The notes beneath the pieces are model-generated. The model saw only the letters and a program-made list of their open reading frames with translations, searched no databases and was not told the DNA's origin. Below are positions 53,571 through 62,698 of a stretch of 64,000 nt of DNA, piece by piece. The first letter of the stretch is position 1, and each line of letters begins with the position of its first letter. Both the position numbers and the translations under genes were made by a program. Location of the stretch: contig CAYNRE010000005.1 of the NCBI GenBank assembly GCA_964399535.1, forward strand, positions 620,001 through 684,000, read 5' to 3'. Source of the DNA: CAYNRE01 sp964399535. Lineage in GTDB: Bacteria; Planctomycetota; Planctomycetia; Pirellulales; CAYNRE01.

Positions 53571-54893
53571 CTACCGCTCACCTACGACGACCCCCTGGAC
53601 CGGCCGAGGCGGAATCACGCTGCCGGCCAGCGCCGCGACTTCCCCGGACCGGTTCGCCGCGCAGCGCCGCGCCGTGGCGGCAAAGAACAGCCCGTGGCGC
53701 GCCGGGGCACCGTGTGAGATCGGCCGCCAGAGAAACTCGCCCGCCCAGGGCGCGAGCCACTCAGCCAGGTCGCCGGCGCTGAACCAGCGTTCCCAAGGCT
53801 CGTAATCGGACAACGGTTGGCAGCGCCGCTGCTTGTCGATAATTAGCAGCGTCCCACGGGCCCGGGTCACGCGACCAAGCTCGGCCACGGCCCGCTCGGG
53901 CCAGAGCGAATGTTCCAGCGATTCGATCGCCACGACCAGGTCGCAGACGCCGGTCGCGAGCGGGATTCGTTCGAGCGTTCCCTGCGCCCGCTCGACCCCC
54001 CAGGGCAAGGTCGCCAGGAACGACCGGGTCGGATCGACCCCCACCAGGCGCAGGTCTGGGCGAAACGCCGCCAGCCGAGCCAGAAACCGACCGCTGCCGC
54101 AGCCGATTTCGGCCACGCGGGCACCCGGCGGCAACAGGGCCGCTTCGTGCTTGAGCGCTCGCCAGCGGCCATCCTCCGCGTGAACCTCGCTGGGCAAGTC
54201 GTTTCGCGTGCCGGCAAACGACGCCGCTACCTGGGCCTGAGCCACCTGCAGCGCCAGGAGCGTGGCCCGCGTTGAACTGGGCTCCCCGGTCTGGCGCCTC
54301 CACCGCGACAACCGCACCGGAAACCCCCCGTCGGGCTGCTGAGACCTCAGCAATCGCTCGGCCGCCCGCTGGGCCCGGGTCCAGTCTCCCTGGCGAAACC
54401 CCGCCAGCGCCCGTTGCGCAAGTTCGTAGGTGGTGCCGGGCACGGCCGTATCCGAGAGCCAATCCGGGGCCGTCGCTCGCGCGTCGTGCAGATTTGCCGA
54501 ATCGCGGCCATCGCCCATCGCTGCCAACCAGCCGCGCCAACGCTGGAGCAGGCCATCGTCGGCCAGCGGGGCCAGCACTGCGATTGCCGCCCGGGTAAGC
54601 GCGACCGAGGGTTTGGGTTCCGTTTCGCTTTCGCAAAGCCCCCCAGTGGCCGACCTTCGCTCGACCAGCGCCAGGGCCCGGGGAATTAGTTCGGCCCGTT
54701 GGGCCAAGCGGGCCACGGTCCAGGGCAGCCGTACGCGCCGCTCGATCGGTCGCCACCAGCGCCCGACTCGATGGGCAGGTCGGCCGACGTCGGCGTCGGG
54801 CTGGCTTCCGCCGCGAGCGAGGTCCACGCCGACCGACCCCGCGGCGACAAGCTCCGGTAGCCTCGACGATGGGTTGCCGGTAGGCTGATTCAT
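53571..54893 (-). CDS. Two-part SAM-dependent methyltransferase with helical N-terminal domain
   Basis: The 440-residue protein has an alpha-helical N-terminal half (about 20-210), with LAQRALAGFRQGDWTRAQRA and LRSQQPDGGFPVRL reminiscent of terpenoid-cyclase/prenyltransferase alpha-alpha repeats. The C-terminal half (about 240-420) is a class I methyltransferase: VAEIGCGSGRFLARL (motif I), LVGVDPTRSF, VCDLVVAIESLEHSLW. The substrate is unknown. It sits 142 bases upstream of the NagB-like gene on the same strand but may not be co-transcribed. Confidence 0.78.
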   Translation of the reverse strand: MNQPTGNPSSRLPELVAAGSVGVDLARGGSQPDADVGRPAHRVGRWWRPIERRVRLPWTVARLAQRAELIPRALALVERRSATGGLCESETEPKPSVALTRAAIAVLAPLADDGLLQRWRGWLAAMGDGRDSANLHDARATAPDWLSDTAVPGTTYELAQRALAGFRQGDWTRAQRAAERLLRSQQPDGGFPVRLSRWRRQTGEPSSTRATLLALQVAQAQVAASFAGTRNDLPSEVHAEDGRWRALKHEAALLPPGARVAEIGCGSGRFLARLAAFRPDLRLVGVDPTRSFLATLPWGVERAQGTLERIPLATGVCDLVVAIESLEHSLWPERAVAELGRVTRARGTLLIIDKQRRCQPLSDYEPWERWFSAGDLAEWLAPWAGEFLWRPISHGAPARHGLFFAATARRCAANRSGEVAALAGSVIPPRPVQGVVVGER

Positions 54894-55105
54894 GCGGTTT
54901 GCACCGTCCGCGCGCCGGGTGGCGATGGTTTAGCCCCGCGCGCCGATTCCGCCCGGGGAACCGAGAGTTCCGCGCCCCGGAGCCCTTGGGGCCGGCCGGC
55001 CGCGGAATTATCCACCTCAGACCGCCCAGGGACCAACCCCAGTTCACTAACCCACTCCACTGCGGCGGTCGGATCCGGTCCTCCGGGGCCCGACAGCGCA
55101 GGGCT

Positions 55106-55483
55106 ATGGCACTACCAGCCCCCCTCGAGCGGAGACAGCCCTTGGCTCCCAACGTTCAGCATTTGCAGGTGATCACCACCGCCGGTTCCGAGGAAGAAGC
55201 GCAGCGCATTGCCCAGGATCTGGTCGCGCGCCGACTGGCGGCCTGCGTTCAGGTTCATGGCCCGATAACCAGCGTCTACTGGTGGCAGGGGGCGATGGAA
55301 ACGGCCCAAGAGTGGCAGTGTTTCATCAAGACCACCTCGGCCGTTTACGCCGACGTGGAGCGCACGATCCACGAGCTGCACTCGTACGAAGTGCCTGAAA
55401 TCGTCGCTCTGCCGTTGGTCGAGGGGAGCCGGCGCTATCTCGACTGGCTGGAAAAAGAAGCCAGCGGGAGCCACCCGGCCTGA
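55106..55483 (+). CDS. cutA: Divalent-cation tolerance protein CutA
   Basis: The 125-residue protein has CutA family features: VITTAGSEEEAQRIAQDLV, LAACVQVHG, SVYWWQGAMETAQEWQ and HSYEVPEIVALPL. It forms small trimers and is linked to copper or other metal tolerance, though the true role is unsettled. ATG 55106 begins just before the fold (APLERRQPLAPN); the frame extends further upstream only as Arg/Pro-rich sequence. Confidence 0.92.
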   Translation: MALPAPLERRQPLAPNVQHLQVITTAGSEEEAQRIAQDLVARRLAACVQVHGPITSVYWWQGAMETAQEWQCFIKTTSAVYADVERTIHELHSYEVPEIVALPLVEGSRRYLDWLEKEASGSHPA

Positions 55484-55515
55484 TCCGGCGGGGCCCCTGC
55501 CCCCGAACGGCCGTT

Positions 55516-57432
55516 TTACCCTACCCAGCCCAGCGCCGGTCGCTCGGTATCCGAGGGGCGCTTGATCGGCGCCGGCGGCGCGGGCGACGCCAGGGCGAGC
55601 ACCGCTTGACGCAATAACTCGGGCTCAATCGGCCCGGCGATCGGCCGGCCGAAGCGAATGGCTACCTCAAGCGGCCACGCACTGGGCATTTTCCAAAACG
55701 CCCGGCCTGCGCGGTAGCTGAAGATGCTTTCCCATAACCCGCCGAGATGCACCGGAATGATCGGGGCCCCCGTGTGCTTGACCATCGACTGGTAGCCCGG
55801 CTGAAAAGGCTGTAGCTGGCCGTCGCGGGTGATTCCCCCCTCGGGGAATACGCAGACCAGTTCCCCGGCCTCGAGGGCCTGGCGAACGGCCAGGATCGAA
55901 CGGGCAATCGACTTCGAGCCCGAGCCGGCTTTGATCGGAATCGCGCCGAACTGGCGAGCCAGCCAACCCTTGAGCCCCCCCTCGACGTAATCGGCGTAGG
56001 CCACCATGCGAATCGGCCGGGGTGATACGACCATGAGCAGCACGGCGTCGATCCAGCTCACGTGATTGGGAACCAGCAGCGCGCCGCCCGCAGGACCCAG
56101 TCGTTCGAGCCCCTCGACGCGCAACCGATACACTCGGCGAACGACGGCGGAAACCATCAGGGAGATCACCGGGCCGGCCAGCCGCGCCAGGCTGTAACCG
56201 AGCACGGGCAAGGTCAGGCCGGCGGCCAGCAGGAAAACCACCCCCGCCGACAGGTGCAGCGGGCCCCGCAACAGCCAAAACAATCCGGCGGCGCCCAAGG
56301 TGGCGCTGAAGGTGAGAAAGTTGCTGGCGGCCAAGACCCGGCCGCGAGTGCTGGCCTGGCTGGTGTGTTGCAGTTGGGCCTGGAGCGGCACGTCGAAGAA
56401 CCCCGAGCTGATTCCGAGTCCCAACAGAGCCGCGACCGAGGCCACGGTCGACCCGGTGGTGAAGTACAGCGCGGCCGCGCTCGCCACCAATCCGACGGCT
56501 CCCAGCGGCACCAACCCCAATTCGATTCGGCCCCGCGAGGCCAACCCCGCCAACACGTTGCCCAAGGCCACGCCGATGGCCAACGCGCCGACCAACAGCC
56601 CCACTTGCGATTGGCTCAGCCCCAGACATTCGATGCCGTAGGCGTCCACATTAAGCTGGGCCAGCGAGGCCAGCGACCAGAAAAACGCAATGCCCACGGC
56701 CACGGTCGCCAGGCCTGGAGTCGCGCGGAGTTGAAGCACGTCGCGATAGGCCTCGCGAAGCGGGTTGGTGGGCAACGGGCGATGGGGGTCGGCGGCCGGC
56801 GCCCCGGCAATCCACAGGCTCGAGAGCGTGCCGGCACCGGCCACGCCGATCAGGGCGAGGGCCGGCAGCCACAGGCCCAGCCCACCAGCAGGACTCGTCA
56901 CGGCGTACAGGCCCAGTCCCGCCTGGGTGCCAACGATGACCGCCACGATGGTGCTCATGCCAATCAGGCCGTTGGCCGCCGGCAGCTTTCCGGCCGAAAG
57001 CATCTCGGGCAGGCACCCGTACTTGGCCGGACCAAAGAGGGCGCTTTGCGACCCCATGAGCAGCAGCACGCCGAACATGGCCCAGGGGCTTTCCAGGGCA
57101 ATGGCCCCCACGCCGAGCGACATAATCGCGATCTCGGCCAGTTTACAGCCCACCAGCACCTGGCGTTTGCTGAACCGATCGGCCAGGTAGCCGGCCGGCG
57201 CGGCCAACACGATAAAAGGCAGCACCAGACAGGCCAGCCCGGCCGATAGGGCCAGCGCCTCGGACTGGGGACCAAGCAACTCTTTGGCAATGGGCACCAC
57301 CAGCCAGCGATACATGTTGTCGTTCAAAGCACCCAGAAACTGCGTAACGAGCAGCCCGAGAAAGCTGGGGCTGGTGAGCCCCTCTCGGGCGTGCCGGGCG
57401 GCGAGCGGGTGGGTGCTGGTTGGCGTTGGCAT
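55516..57432 (-). CDS. MFS transporter fused to a PlsC-type acyltransferase (Aas/LplT-PlsC-like)
   Basis: The 638-residue protein has a 12-helix MFS-type N-terminal portion (about 1-420; SFLGLLVTQFLGALNDNMYR, LLLMGSQSALFGPAKYG), similar to LplT. The C-terminal part (about 430-620) is a 1-acylglycerol-phosphate acyltransferase domain with NHVSWIDAV (NHxxxxD, motif I) and VCVFPEGGITRDG (FPEG, motif III). In E. coli, LplT and Aas carry out lysophospholipid flipping and re-acylation; here the AMP-ligase (acyl-ACP synthetase) domain of Aas is missing. The role is likely phospholipid repair. GGAG precedes the ATG. The next gene, the aminotransferase, is divergent. Confidence 0.88.
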   Translation of the reverse strand: MPTPTSTHPLAARHAREGLTSPSFLGLLVTQFLGALNDNMYRWLVVPIAKELLGPQSEALALSAGLACLVLPFIVLAAPAGYLADRFSKRQVLVGCKLAEIAIMSLGVGAIALESPWAMFGVLLLMGSQSALFGPAKYGCLPEMLSAGKLPAANGLIGMSTIVAVIVGTQAGLGLYAVTSPAGGLGLWLPALALIGVAGAGTLSSLWIAGAPAADPHRPLPTNPLREAYRDVLQLRATPGLATVAVGIAFFWSLASLAQLNVDAYGIECLGLSQSQVGLLVGALAIGVALGNVLAGLASRGRIELGLVPLGAVGLVASAAALYFTTGSTVASVAALLGLGISSGFFDVPLQAQLQHTSQASTRGRVLAASNFLTFSATLGAAGLFWLLRGPLHLSAGVVFLLAAGLTLPVLGYSLARLAGPVISLMVSAVVRRVYRLRVEGLERLGPAGGALLVPNHVSWIDAVLLMVVSPRPIRMVAYADYVEGGLKGWLARQFGAIPIKAGSGSKSIARSILAVRQALEAGELVCVFPEGGITRDGQLQPFQPGYQSMVKHTGAPIIPVHLGGLWESIFSYRAGRAFWKMPSAWPLEVAIRFGRPIAGPIEPELLRQAVLALASPAPPAPIKRPSDTERPALGWVG

Positions 57433-57583
57433 GGGGGCGGTACTCCGCGGGTCGCCAGGGTGCGGCGGCCGCCCCCTCGGCGAACTCTTCCTCGCGGGGC
57501 AGCCACGAAAATCTCTCACTAGTTACAGGGCGAAAACCACCCCGGGCATATAACACTGGCCCCTCAAAGCCCGCCCGCAGGGC

Positions 57584-57623
57584 TTGGCCTGGAGCGATGT
57601 AACTGTAAACTAGGCATACAGTT
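57584..57623 (+). promoter_or_regulatory. Putative promoter with overlapping operator for the aminotransferase
   Basis: TTGGCC (57584-57589) and TAAACT (57606-57611), 16 bases apart, form a plausible -35/-10 pair 45 bases before the start. A perfect inverted repeat AACTGTA (57601-57607) / TACAGTT (57617-57623) with a nine-base spacer overlaps the -10, as a repressor operator would. Both are guesses from pattern alone. Confidence 0.35.
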
Positions 57624-57656
57624 GAGGGCACACGCACCCCGCCCGGATAACCCGCC

Positions 57657-59096
57657 ATGAGCGAATCGCCCGAGGTCTGGACCAGGCTCGACCCCAGCCG
57701 CTCGGGCGACCTGGAATTGCTTCAGCAGATTCTCGTGCGCGATCAGATGGCCGAGTGGTCGCGCGACCCGCTGATCATGGCCCGCGCCGAGGGAGTTTCG
57801 TACTGGGACATCGCGGGGCGCCGCTATCTCGACGGCCTGTCGGGCATTTACACGGTCTCGGTCGGCCATGCGAACGCTCGCGTGCTGGCCGCGATTGGCC
57901 AGCAGTATGAGCGGCTCAGCTTTTCTCCCCCCATGCACGGCACCAACCCGCTGGCCATCGAGCTGGCCAACCGGTTGGCCCGTCTGGCACCGGGCGACCT
58001 GAACACGGTGAAATTCGCCTCGAGCGGCTCGGAGGCGAACGAAGCCGCCATCAAGCTGGCCCGGCAATACCATCGGCTGCGCGGTCAGCCGGGCCGCACC
58101 AAGGTGATCAGCCGCTATCAATCGTGGCACGGCTCGACCGGCCTGGCCCTGGCCGCCTCGGGATTGAAAAGCCGCAAGGTGGTCAACGAACCCTTGGCCG
58201 AGGGGTTCCTGCATGTATTTCCGCCCACGTGTTATCGCTGCCCGTTCGGCAAGCAGTATCCCACTTGCGAACTTACCTGCGCGGAATTGATTGGCGACGT
58301 GATCGCCCAAGAGGGGCCCGAGACCGTGGCCGCGCTCTTGGTCGAACCCATCGGCCACACGGGAGGCGTCATCGACCCGCCCGAAGAGTACCTACCGCGG
58401 CTCCGCGCGATCTGCGACCGATTGGGCGTGCTGCTGATATTCGACGAAATCATCACCGGTGTGGGCCGCACAGGCCAAATGTTTGCCGCCGACACCTTTG
58501 GGGTAGTGCCCGACATTATGACCCTGGGCAAGGGGCTGGCGGGGGGCTACTTTCCGCTTTCGGCCATGATCTGTCGCAAGCCCATTGCCGAGGTGTTTTG
58601 GGGCCCCGCCAACGTCAACCCGGGGTTTGTCGAGGGGCACACTTTCGAAGGCCACCCCGTGGCCTGCGCCGCGGCCATGGCCGTGCTCGACGAGATCGTT
58701 GAGCGCGATCTTTGCGGCAACTCCCGCCGTCAGGGCCAGCGGCTTCGGGCCGGGCTCGAGCGGCTGGCGGCCGAGTTGCCCGTTATCGGCGAGGTACGCG
58801 GCAAGGGGTTGTTTCAGGCGGTGGAATTCGTCGCCGACCGCGCAACCCGGGCACGCTTCGAGGATTCGATCGGCTTGGGGGTGCGCGTGGGGCGCCGCGC
58901 CCTGGCCGAAGGGTTGCTCTGCCGCTTCGATCCGCATTGGATCGCCTTTGGCCCGCCGCTGGTAAGCACCGATGCCGACATCGACGAACTGCTCAACCTT
59001 TTCGAGCGCAGTCTGCGGGCCGTACTCGATGAATTGGGTTGCTCGAGTGCGATTGGTTCCGCGCCGAGCGAAGCGGCTACGAGGTTGCCGGCATGA
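57657..59096 (+). CDS. Class III (PLP-dependent) aminotransferase, omega-amino acid type
   Basis: This 479-residue enzyme transfers amino groups using PLP. Pattern features are SGSEANEAAIKLARQYH, ISRYQSWHGSTGLAL, LLIFDEIITGVGRTG and the PLP-binding Lys in LGKGLAGG. It contains a Cys-rich insertion, CYRCPFGKQYPTCELTC, seen in several taurine- and beta-alanine-type relatives. The amino donor is uncertain. The stop overlaps the next gene's start (ATGA), so the SDR is coupled to it and could reduce the aldehyde product. A possible operator lies upstream. Confidence 0.87.
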   Translation: MSESPEVWTRLDPSRSGDLELLQQILVRDQMAEWSRDPLIMARAEGVSYWDIAGRRYLDGLSGIYTVSVGHANARVLAAIGQQYERLSFSPPMHGTNPLAIELANRLARLAPGDLNTVKFASSGSEANEAAIKLARQYHRLRGQPGRTKVISRYQSWHGSTGLALAASGLKSRKVVNEPLAEGFLHVFPPTCYRCPFGKQYPTCELTCAELIGDVIAQEGPETVAALLVEPIGHTGGVIDPPEEYLPRLRAICDRLGVLLIFDEIITGVGRTGQMFAADTFGVVPDIMTLGKGLAGGYFPLSAMICRKPIAEVFWGPANVNPGFVEGHTFEGHPVACAAAMAVLDEIVERDLCGNSRRQGQRLRAGLERLAAELPVIGEVRGKGLFQAVEFVADRATRARFEDSIGLGVRVGRRALAEGLLCRFDPHWIAFGPPLVSTDADIDELLNLFERSLRAVLDELGCSSAIGSAPSEAATRLPA

Positions 59097-59878
59097 GCGG
59101 TGAAGCATCTGCCACAGCTAGTTCGAACGGTGTCACGCTGTTGACCGGGGCCTCGTCCGGAATCGGCTGGGCCCTGGCCCTGGAGATGGCCTGCCGTGGC
59201 CGCGCGATGGCGCTGGCTGCTCGGCGGCTGGATCGGCTCGAGGCGCTGGCCGATCAGATCCGCTCGGCGGGCGGCAGGGCGCTACCCATTGCCTGCGACG
59301 TGGCCGATTTCGCTTCGGTTCGCGCGGCCGTGGCTCGCTGCCAGGCCGAGTTGGGCCCCATCGACTGTCTGGTGGCCAACGCCGGCCAGGGCTCGCCCAC
59401 TCCGGCGAGTCATTTTCAGGCTGACACGGTGCGCGAGATTTTCGCCACGAACGTGTTGGGGGTTGCCGCGCTACTCGAAGCGGTGCTGCCCGAGATGATC
59501 GCGCGGCGCCAGGGGCATATCGTCGGCATTTCGAGCATTGCCGCCTGGCAGGGGGTTCCGACTAGCGGCGCGTATAGCGCCAGCAAGGCGGCCCTGTCGA
59601 ATTTGCTCGACGCTTTACGGGTCGAGTTGATGCCCTGCGGCGTAACGGTGACCACGGTTTGTCCCGGGTTCGTCGCCACGCCGATGACCGCCGAGAACGA
59701 CGCCCCCATGCCGTTTCTGTGGCAGCCCGATCGCGCGGCCCGGGTAATTGCCGACGCCATCGACGCCCGGCGCGCCCGCCTGGCGTTTCCCTGGCAACTG
59801 GTGCTGCTCGCGCGGGCCGGACAGTGGTTGCCCGGCGCCCTGCGAGACTGGATACTGGCCCGGGCCCTGTTGAAGTAG
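59093..59878 (+). CDS. Short-chain dehydrogenase coupled to the aminotransferase
   Basis: The 261-residue SDR has TGASSGIGW (cofactor loop), NAGQG, and the triad SSIAAWQ ... YSASK, all intact. The C-terminal part has VCPGFVATPM and a hydrophobic end that could be a membrane-associated helix. The start ATG 59093 overlaps the aminotransferase stop, so it is translated with it. It may oxidise or reduce the alcohol/aldehyde related to the aminotransferase product; this is inference. Confidence 0.87.
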   Translation: MSGEASATASSNGVTLLTGASSGIGWALALEMACRGRAMALAARRLDRLEALADQIRSAGGRALPIACDVADFASVRAAVARCQAELGPIDCLVANAGQGSPTPASHFQADTVREIFATNVLGVAALLEAVLPEMIARRQGHIVGISSIAAWQGVPTSGAYSASKAALSNLLDALRVELMPCGVTVTTVCPGFVATPMTAENDAPMPFLWQPDRAARVIADAIDARRARLAFPWQLVLLARAGQWLPGALRDWILARALLK

Positions 59879-59967
59879 CGCAACCCTGCTCGGAGCTGGG
59901 GCCGCTTCGGGGCCGCCGTCCCCCCCCAGGCGGGACGATCAACCGAGCGTTTTTTCAGAGAGTGGCG

Positions 59968-60726
59968 ATGAGTTCACAAGCGTTTCAGGGGCGCGTAGCG
60001 CTGGTCACCGGCGGCTCGCGCGGCATTGGCCGGGCAACCGCCCTGCGTTTGGCCGCCGACGGAGCCGACGTGGCGCTGAGCTACGCTACCCGGGCCGCCG
60101 AAGCACAAGCCGTGGCCGACGAGATTCGCGCCCTGGGGAGGCGTGCCCTCCACCTGGCTTGCGACGTTTCGCAGCCCGATCAGGTTGCCCAAATGGTGGC
60201 TCGAACCCGCCGCGAACTGGGGCCGATCGATCTGTTGGCCCACTGCGGGGCGATCAGCAACATTTGCTCGCACAGCGAGCTTTCGTTCGAGCGCTGGAAG
60301 GAGACGATCGACGTCAATTTGAACGGCGCCTTTCTGGTGGTCTTTGCCGTGAAAGACGAAATGATCGCGCGCGGCTTCGGGCGAATCGTCACCATTTCAT
60401 CGATCGCCGGCCTGCGGCCCCGGCAATTGCAAATTCACTATTCCACCTCCAAGGCCGGCGTGATCGCGCTGACCCGCTGCTGCGCCGAAGCCTTTGGACC
60501 CCACAACGTGCGGATGAACTGTATCGCCCCGGGCCTGGTGGAAACCGAAATGGTGCACGTCTTGAGCGACGAAAAACTAGCCGAACTGACCGCCGTAACC
60601 CCGCAGCGGCGAATCGGCCAGCCCGACGAGATCGCCTCGGTGGTTCGTTTTCTGCTCAGCGAAGAGTCGAGCTTTATGACGGGGCAAACCGTGGTGGTTT
60701 CCGGCGGGCGCGAGATGCTGCCGTAG
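59968..60726 (+). CDS. Short-chain dehydrogenase, FabG-like
   Basis: The 252-residue SDR has TGGSRGIGRA, DVNLNGAF, and intact SSIAGLRP ... YSTSK. The ending SSFMTGQTVVVSGG is typical of FabG-type 3-oxoacyl-ACP reductases. The gene is 89 bases after the preceding SDR and 63 bases before modB on the same strand; whether it belongs with the aminotransferase or the molybdate genes is unclear. There is no FabG-type fatty-acid gene cluster around it, so the substrate is open. Confidence 0.85.
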   Translation: MSSQAFQGRVALVTGGSRGIGRATALRLAADGADVALSYATRAAEAQAVADEIRALGRRALHLACDVSQPDQVAQMVARTRRELGPIDLLAHCGAISNICSHSELSFERWKETIDVNLNGAFLVVFAVKDEMIARGFGRIVTISSIAGLRPRQLQIHYSTSKAGVIALTRCCAEAFGPHNVRMNCIAPGLVETEMVHVLSDEKLAELTAVTPQRRIGQPDEIASVVRFLLSEESSFMTGQTVVVSGGREMLP

Positions 60727-60789
60727 TCGCCGATTCGAAGGCCTGGGTCGGTTTTCTCCTGCAAGTCTCTTAGCGCGAGGGCGGGCTAC

Positions 60790-61452
60790 GTGGATTGGAC
60801 TGCCCTGGGAGTCAGCTTGAAACTGGCGGCCGCCACCACGCTGCTGCTGGCCGCGCTGGCGGTGCCCCTGGCCTGGTGGCTGGCCAACGCCACGAGCCGT
60901 TGGGCGGCGCTGGTGGAAACCCTGATCGCGGTGCCGTTGGTGTTGCCCCCCACGGTGCTGGGCTTCTACCTGCTCGGCGCGCTTGGGCCCCGCAGCCCTC
61001 TGGGCCGCTGGTGGGAGCAATGGTCCGGCCAACCATTGGTGTTCACCTTTACCGGGGTGCTGATCGGCTCGCTGATTTACAATTTGCCGTTCGCGGTCCA
61101 ACCTTGCGCCGCGGCGTTTCGTGGCGTCGACCGGCGGCTGATCGAGGCGGCCCAATGCCTCGGCTCCCCCTCTTGGGAAGTGCTGGTCCGGGTGGGGCTC
61201 CCCCTGGCCTGGCCCGGGCTCTTGGCCGGCCTGATACTCACCTTCGCGCATACCCTGGGTGAATTCGGCGTGGTGCTGATGGTCGGCGGAAACTTGCCCG
61301 GCCGTACACGGACCATGTCGGTGGCCATCTACGACGATGTCCAGGCCCTGGCCTACGATTCCGCCGGGCGAGCCGCCGCGCTGCTCGTGATGTTGGCCCT
61401 GGCCGCGCTGGCCCTGGTGCGGCTGCTACAACCGCGGCGGCACACGCCATGA
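60790..61452 (+). CDS. modB: Molybdate ABC transporter permease
   Basis: The 220-residue integral-membrane protein has about five helices (around 8-30, 43-60, 90-115, 135-160, 190-212) and the permease coupling pattern EAAQCLGSPSWEVLVRV (EAA loop) that contacts ModC. The TIGR-type features IAVPLVLPPTVLGFYLL and FGVVLMVGGNLPGRTRTM are typical of molybdate/tungstate permeases. GTG start. It overlaps modC by four bases (ATGA). No modA binding-protein gene is in the window. Confidence 0.88.
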   Translation: MDWTALGVSLKLAAATTLLLAALAVPLAWWLANATSRWAALVETLIAVPLVLPPTVLGFYLLGALGPRSPLGRWWEQWSGQPLVFTFTGVLIGSLIYNLPFAVQPCAAAFRGVDRRLIEAAQCLGSPSWEVLVRVGLPLAWPGLLAGLILTFAHTLGEFGVVLMVGGNLPGRTRTMSVAIYDDVQALAYDSAGRAAALLVMLALAALALVRLLQPRRHTP

Positions 61453-62543
61453 GCCTCCGCTTGGAAATCGACTGTCGCTGCCGATTTGCCAGCGGCGCGG
61501 TCGTCGCTCCACGATGGCAGGGCTCGCTCGCGCCCGGCCGCGTCACGGCGGTGTTCGGCCCCTCGGGCGGAGGCAAAACCACGCTGCTTCGGCTCCTGGC
61601 CGGACTCGAACGCCCCGAATCGGGCCGCATCGCCTTCAGCCACGCAGTCTGGTGCGACACGGCGGCCGGCCGCTTCGTTCCACCGGCCAAGCGCAACATC
61701 GGCTACCTGGCCCAACACTACGCCTTGTTTCCGCACCGAACCGTCGCGGGCAACATCGCCTTTGGCTTGGGGCGGCTCGCCCGGGCCCCGCGCAGCCAAC
61801 GGGTGGCCGAGCTCCTGGAAGTCTTTGAACTCCAGGGACTAGCAGACCGCTACCCGCGCGAGCTGTCGGGGGGGCAACAGCAGCGGGTTGCCCTGGCGCG
61901 GGCCCTGGCCAATCGTCCGGGCTTGCTGTTGCTCGACGAACCGCTGGCCGCCCTCGATTGGCCGACGCGGCGGCTCTTGCAGACCCGCCTGAGCCGTTGG
62001 CTGCGCCACAGTGGCGCGGCGGTGCTCTTGGTTACCCACGACGCGGAAGAGGCGCTGGCCCTGGCCGACGACCTGCTGGTTGTGGTGGACGGCGCGATTC
62101 GTCAATTTGGACCAGCCCAACAGGTGCTCGAGCAACCGGCCGACGCCGAGTTGGCCCAGTTGCTGGGCATCGAAACCGTGCAGCCCGGGCGCGTAGTCGC
62201 CCTTGGCGACGACCTGGCCCAGGTCGAGGTGGGCCGCGCACGGCTGCACGCCCTGGCCCATGGCCGGGTGGGCCAGGCGGTGTTTGCTTGCATCCGCGCG
62301 ACCGATGTCATTCTCGAGCGCCAGCCCAGCGGCCCCAGCAGCGCCCGCAATCGCCTGCCCGGACAGGTTACCGGGGTCCGCCCGAAGGGCAACTTGCTGC
62401 TGGTGGAACTCGACTGCGGATTTTCGCTCAAGGTACAGATTACCCGCGGGGCGGCCGAGGAGCTCCAGCTGCGCCCCGGAGCCGAGCTGGTGGCGTTGAT
62501 CAAAGCGCCGGCGATCCACCTGGTGCCCCGGCCCGAAGCCTGA
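61449..62543 (+). CDS. modC: Molybdate ABC transporter ATP-binding protein
   Basis: The 364-residue protein has Walker A (GPSGGGKTT), the signature LSGGQQQRVALARAL, Walker B (LLLLDEPLAALD) and an H-loop (VTHDAEEAL). The C-terminal third is a TOBE-like molybdate-binding regulatory domain. With ModB it imports molybdate or tungstate. The molybdopterin oxidoreductase gene begins 155 bases downstream, so supply and use of the metal are adjacent. Confidence 0.92.
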   Translation: MSLRLEIDCRCRFASGAVVAPRWQGSLAPGRVTAVFGPSGGGKTTLLRLLAGLERPESGRIAFSHAVWCDTAAGRFVPPAKRNIGYLAQHYALFPHRTVAGNIAFGLGRLARAPRSQRVAELLEVFELQGLADRYPRELSGGQQQRVALARALANRPGLLLLDEPLAALDWPTRRLLQTRLSRWLRHSGAAVLLVTHDAEEALALADDLLVVVDGAIRQFGPAQQVLEQPADAELAQLLGIETVQPGRVVALGDDLAQVEVGRARLHALAHGRVGQAVFACIRATDVILERQPSGPSSARNRLPGQVTGVRPKGNLLLVELDCGFSLKVQITRGAAEELQLRPGAELVALIKAPAIHLVPRPEA

Positions 62544-62698
62544 TCGGCCGATTGGCGGCGGGTTTGGCATGCGGCCCGCCCCCCGGTAGGGTCGAACCCA
62601 AGGCGGGTTTTCCGTACGATGGAGGCGAGGCGGCCCGGCGCGCCATTCGGCGATCGCGCGCCAGCAAGTGGCCAGTGCACCCGAGCAGGGCGATTCCG

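Noticed and set aside
56062..57249. A 395-codon open frame on the plus strand
   Set aside because: Antisense to the MFS-PlsC gene and Gln/His-rich without a domain.
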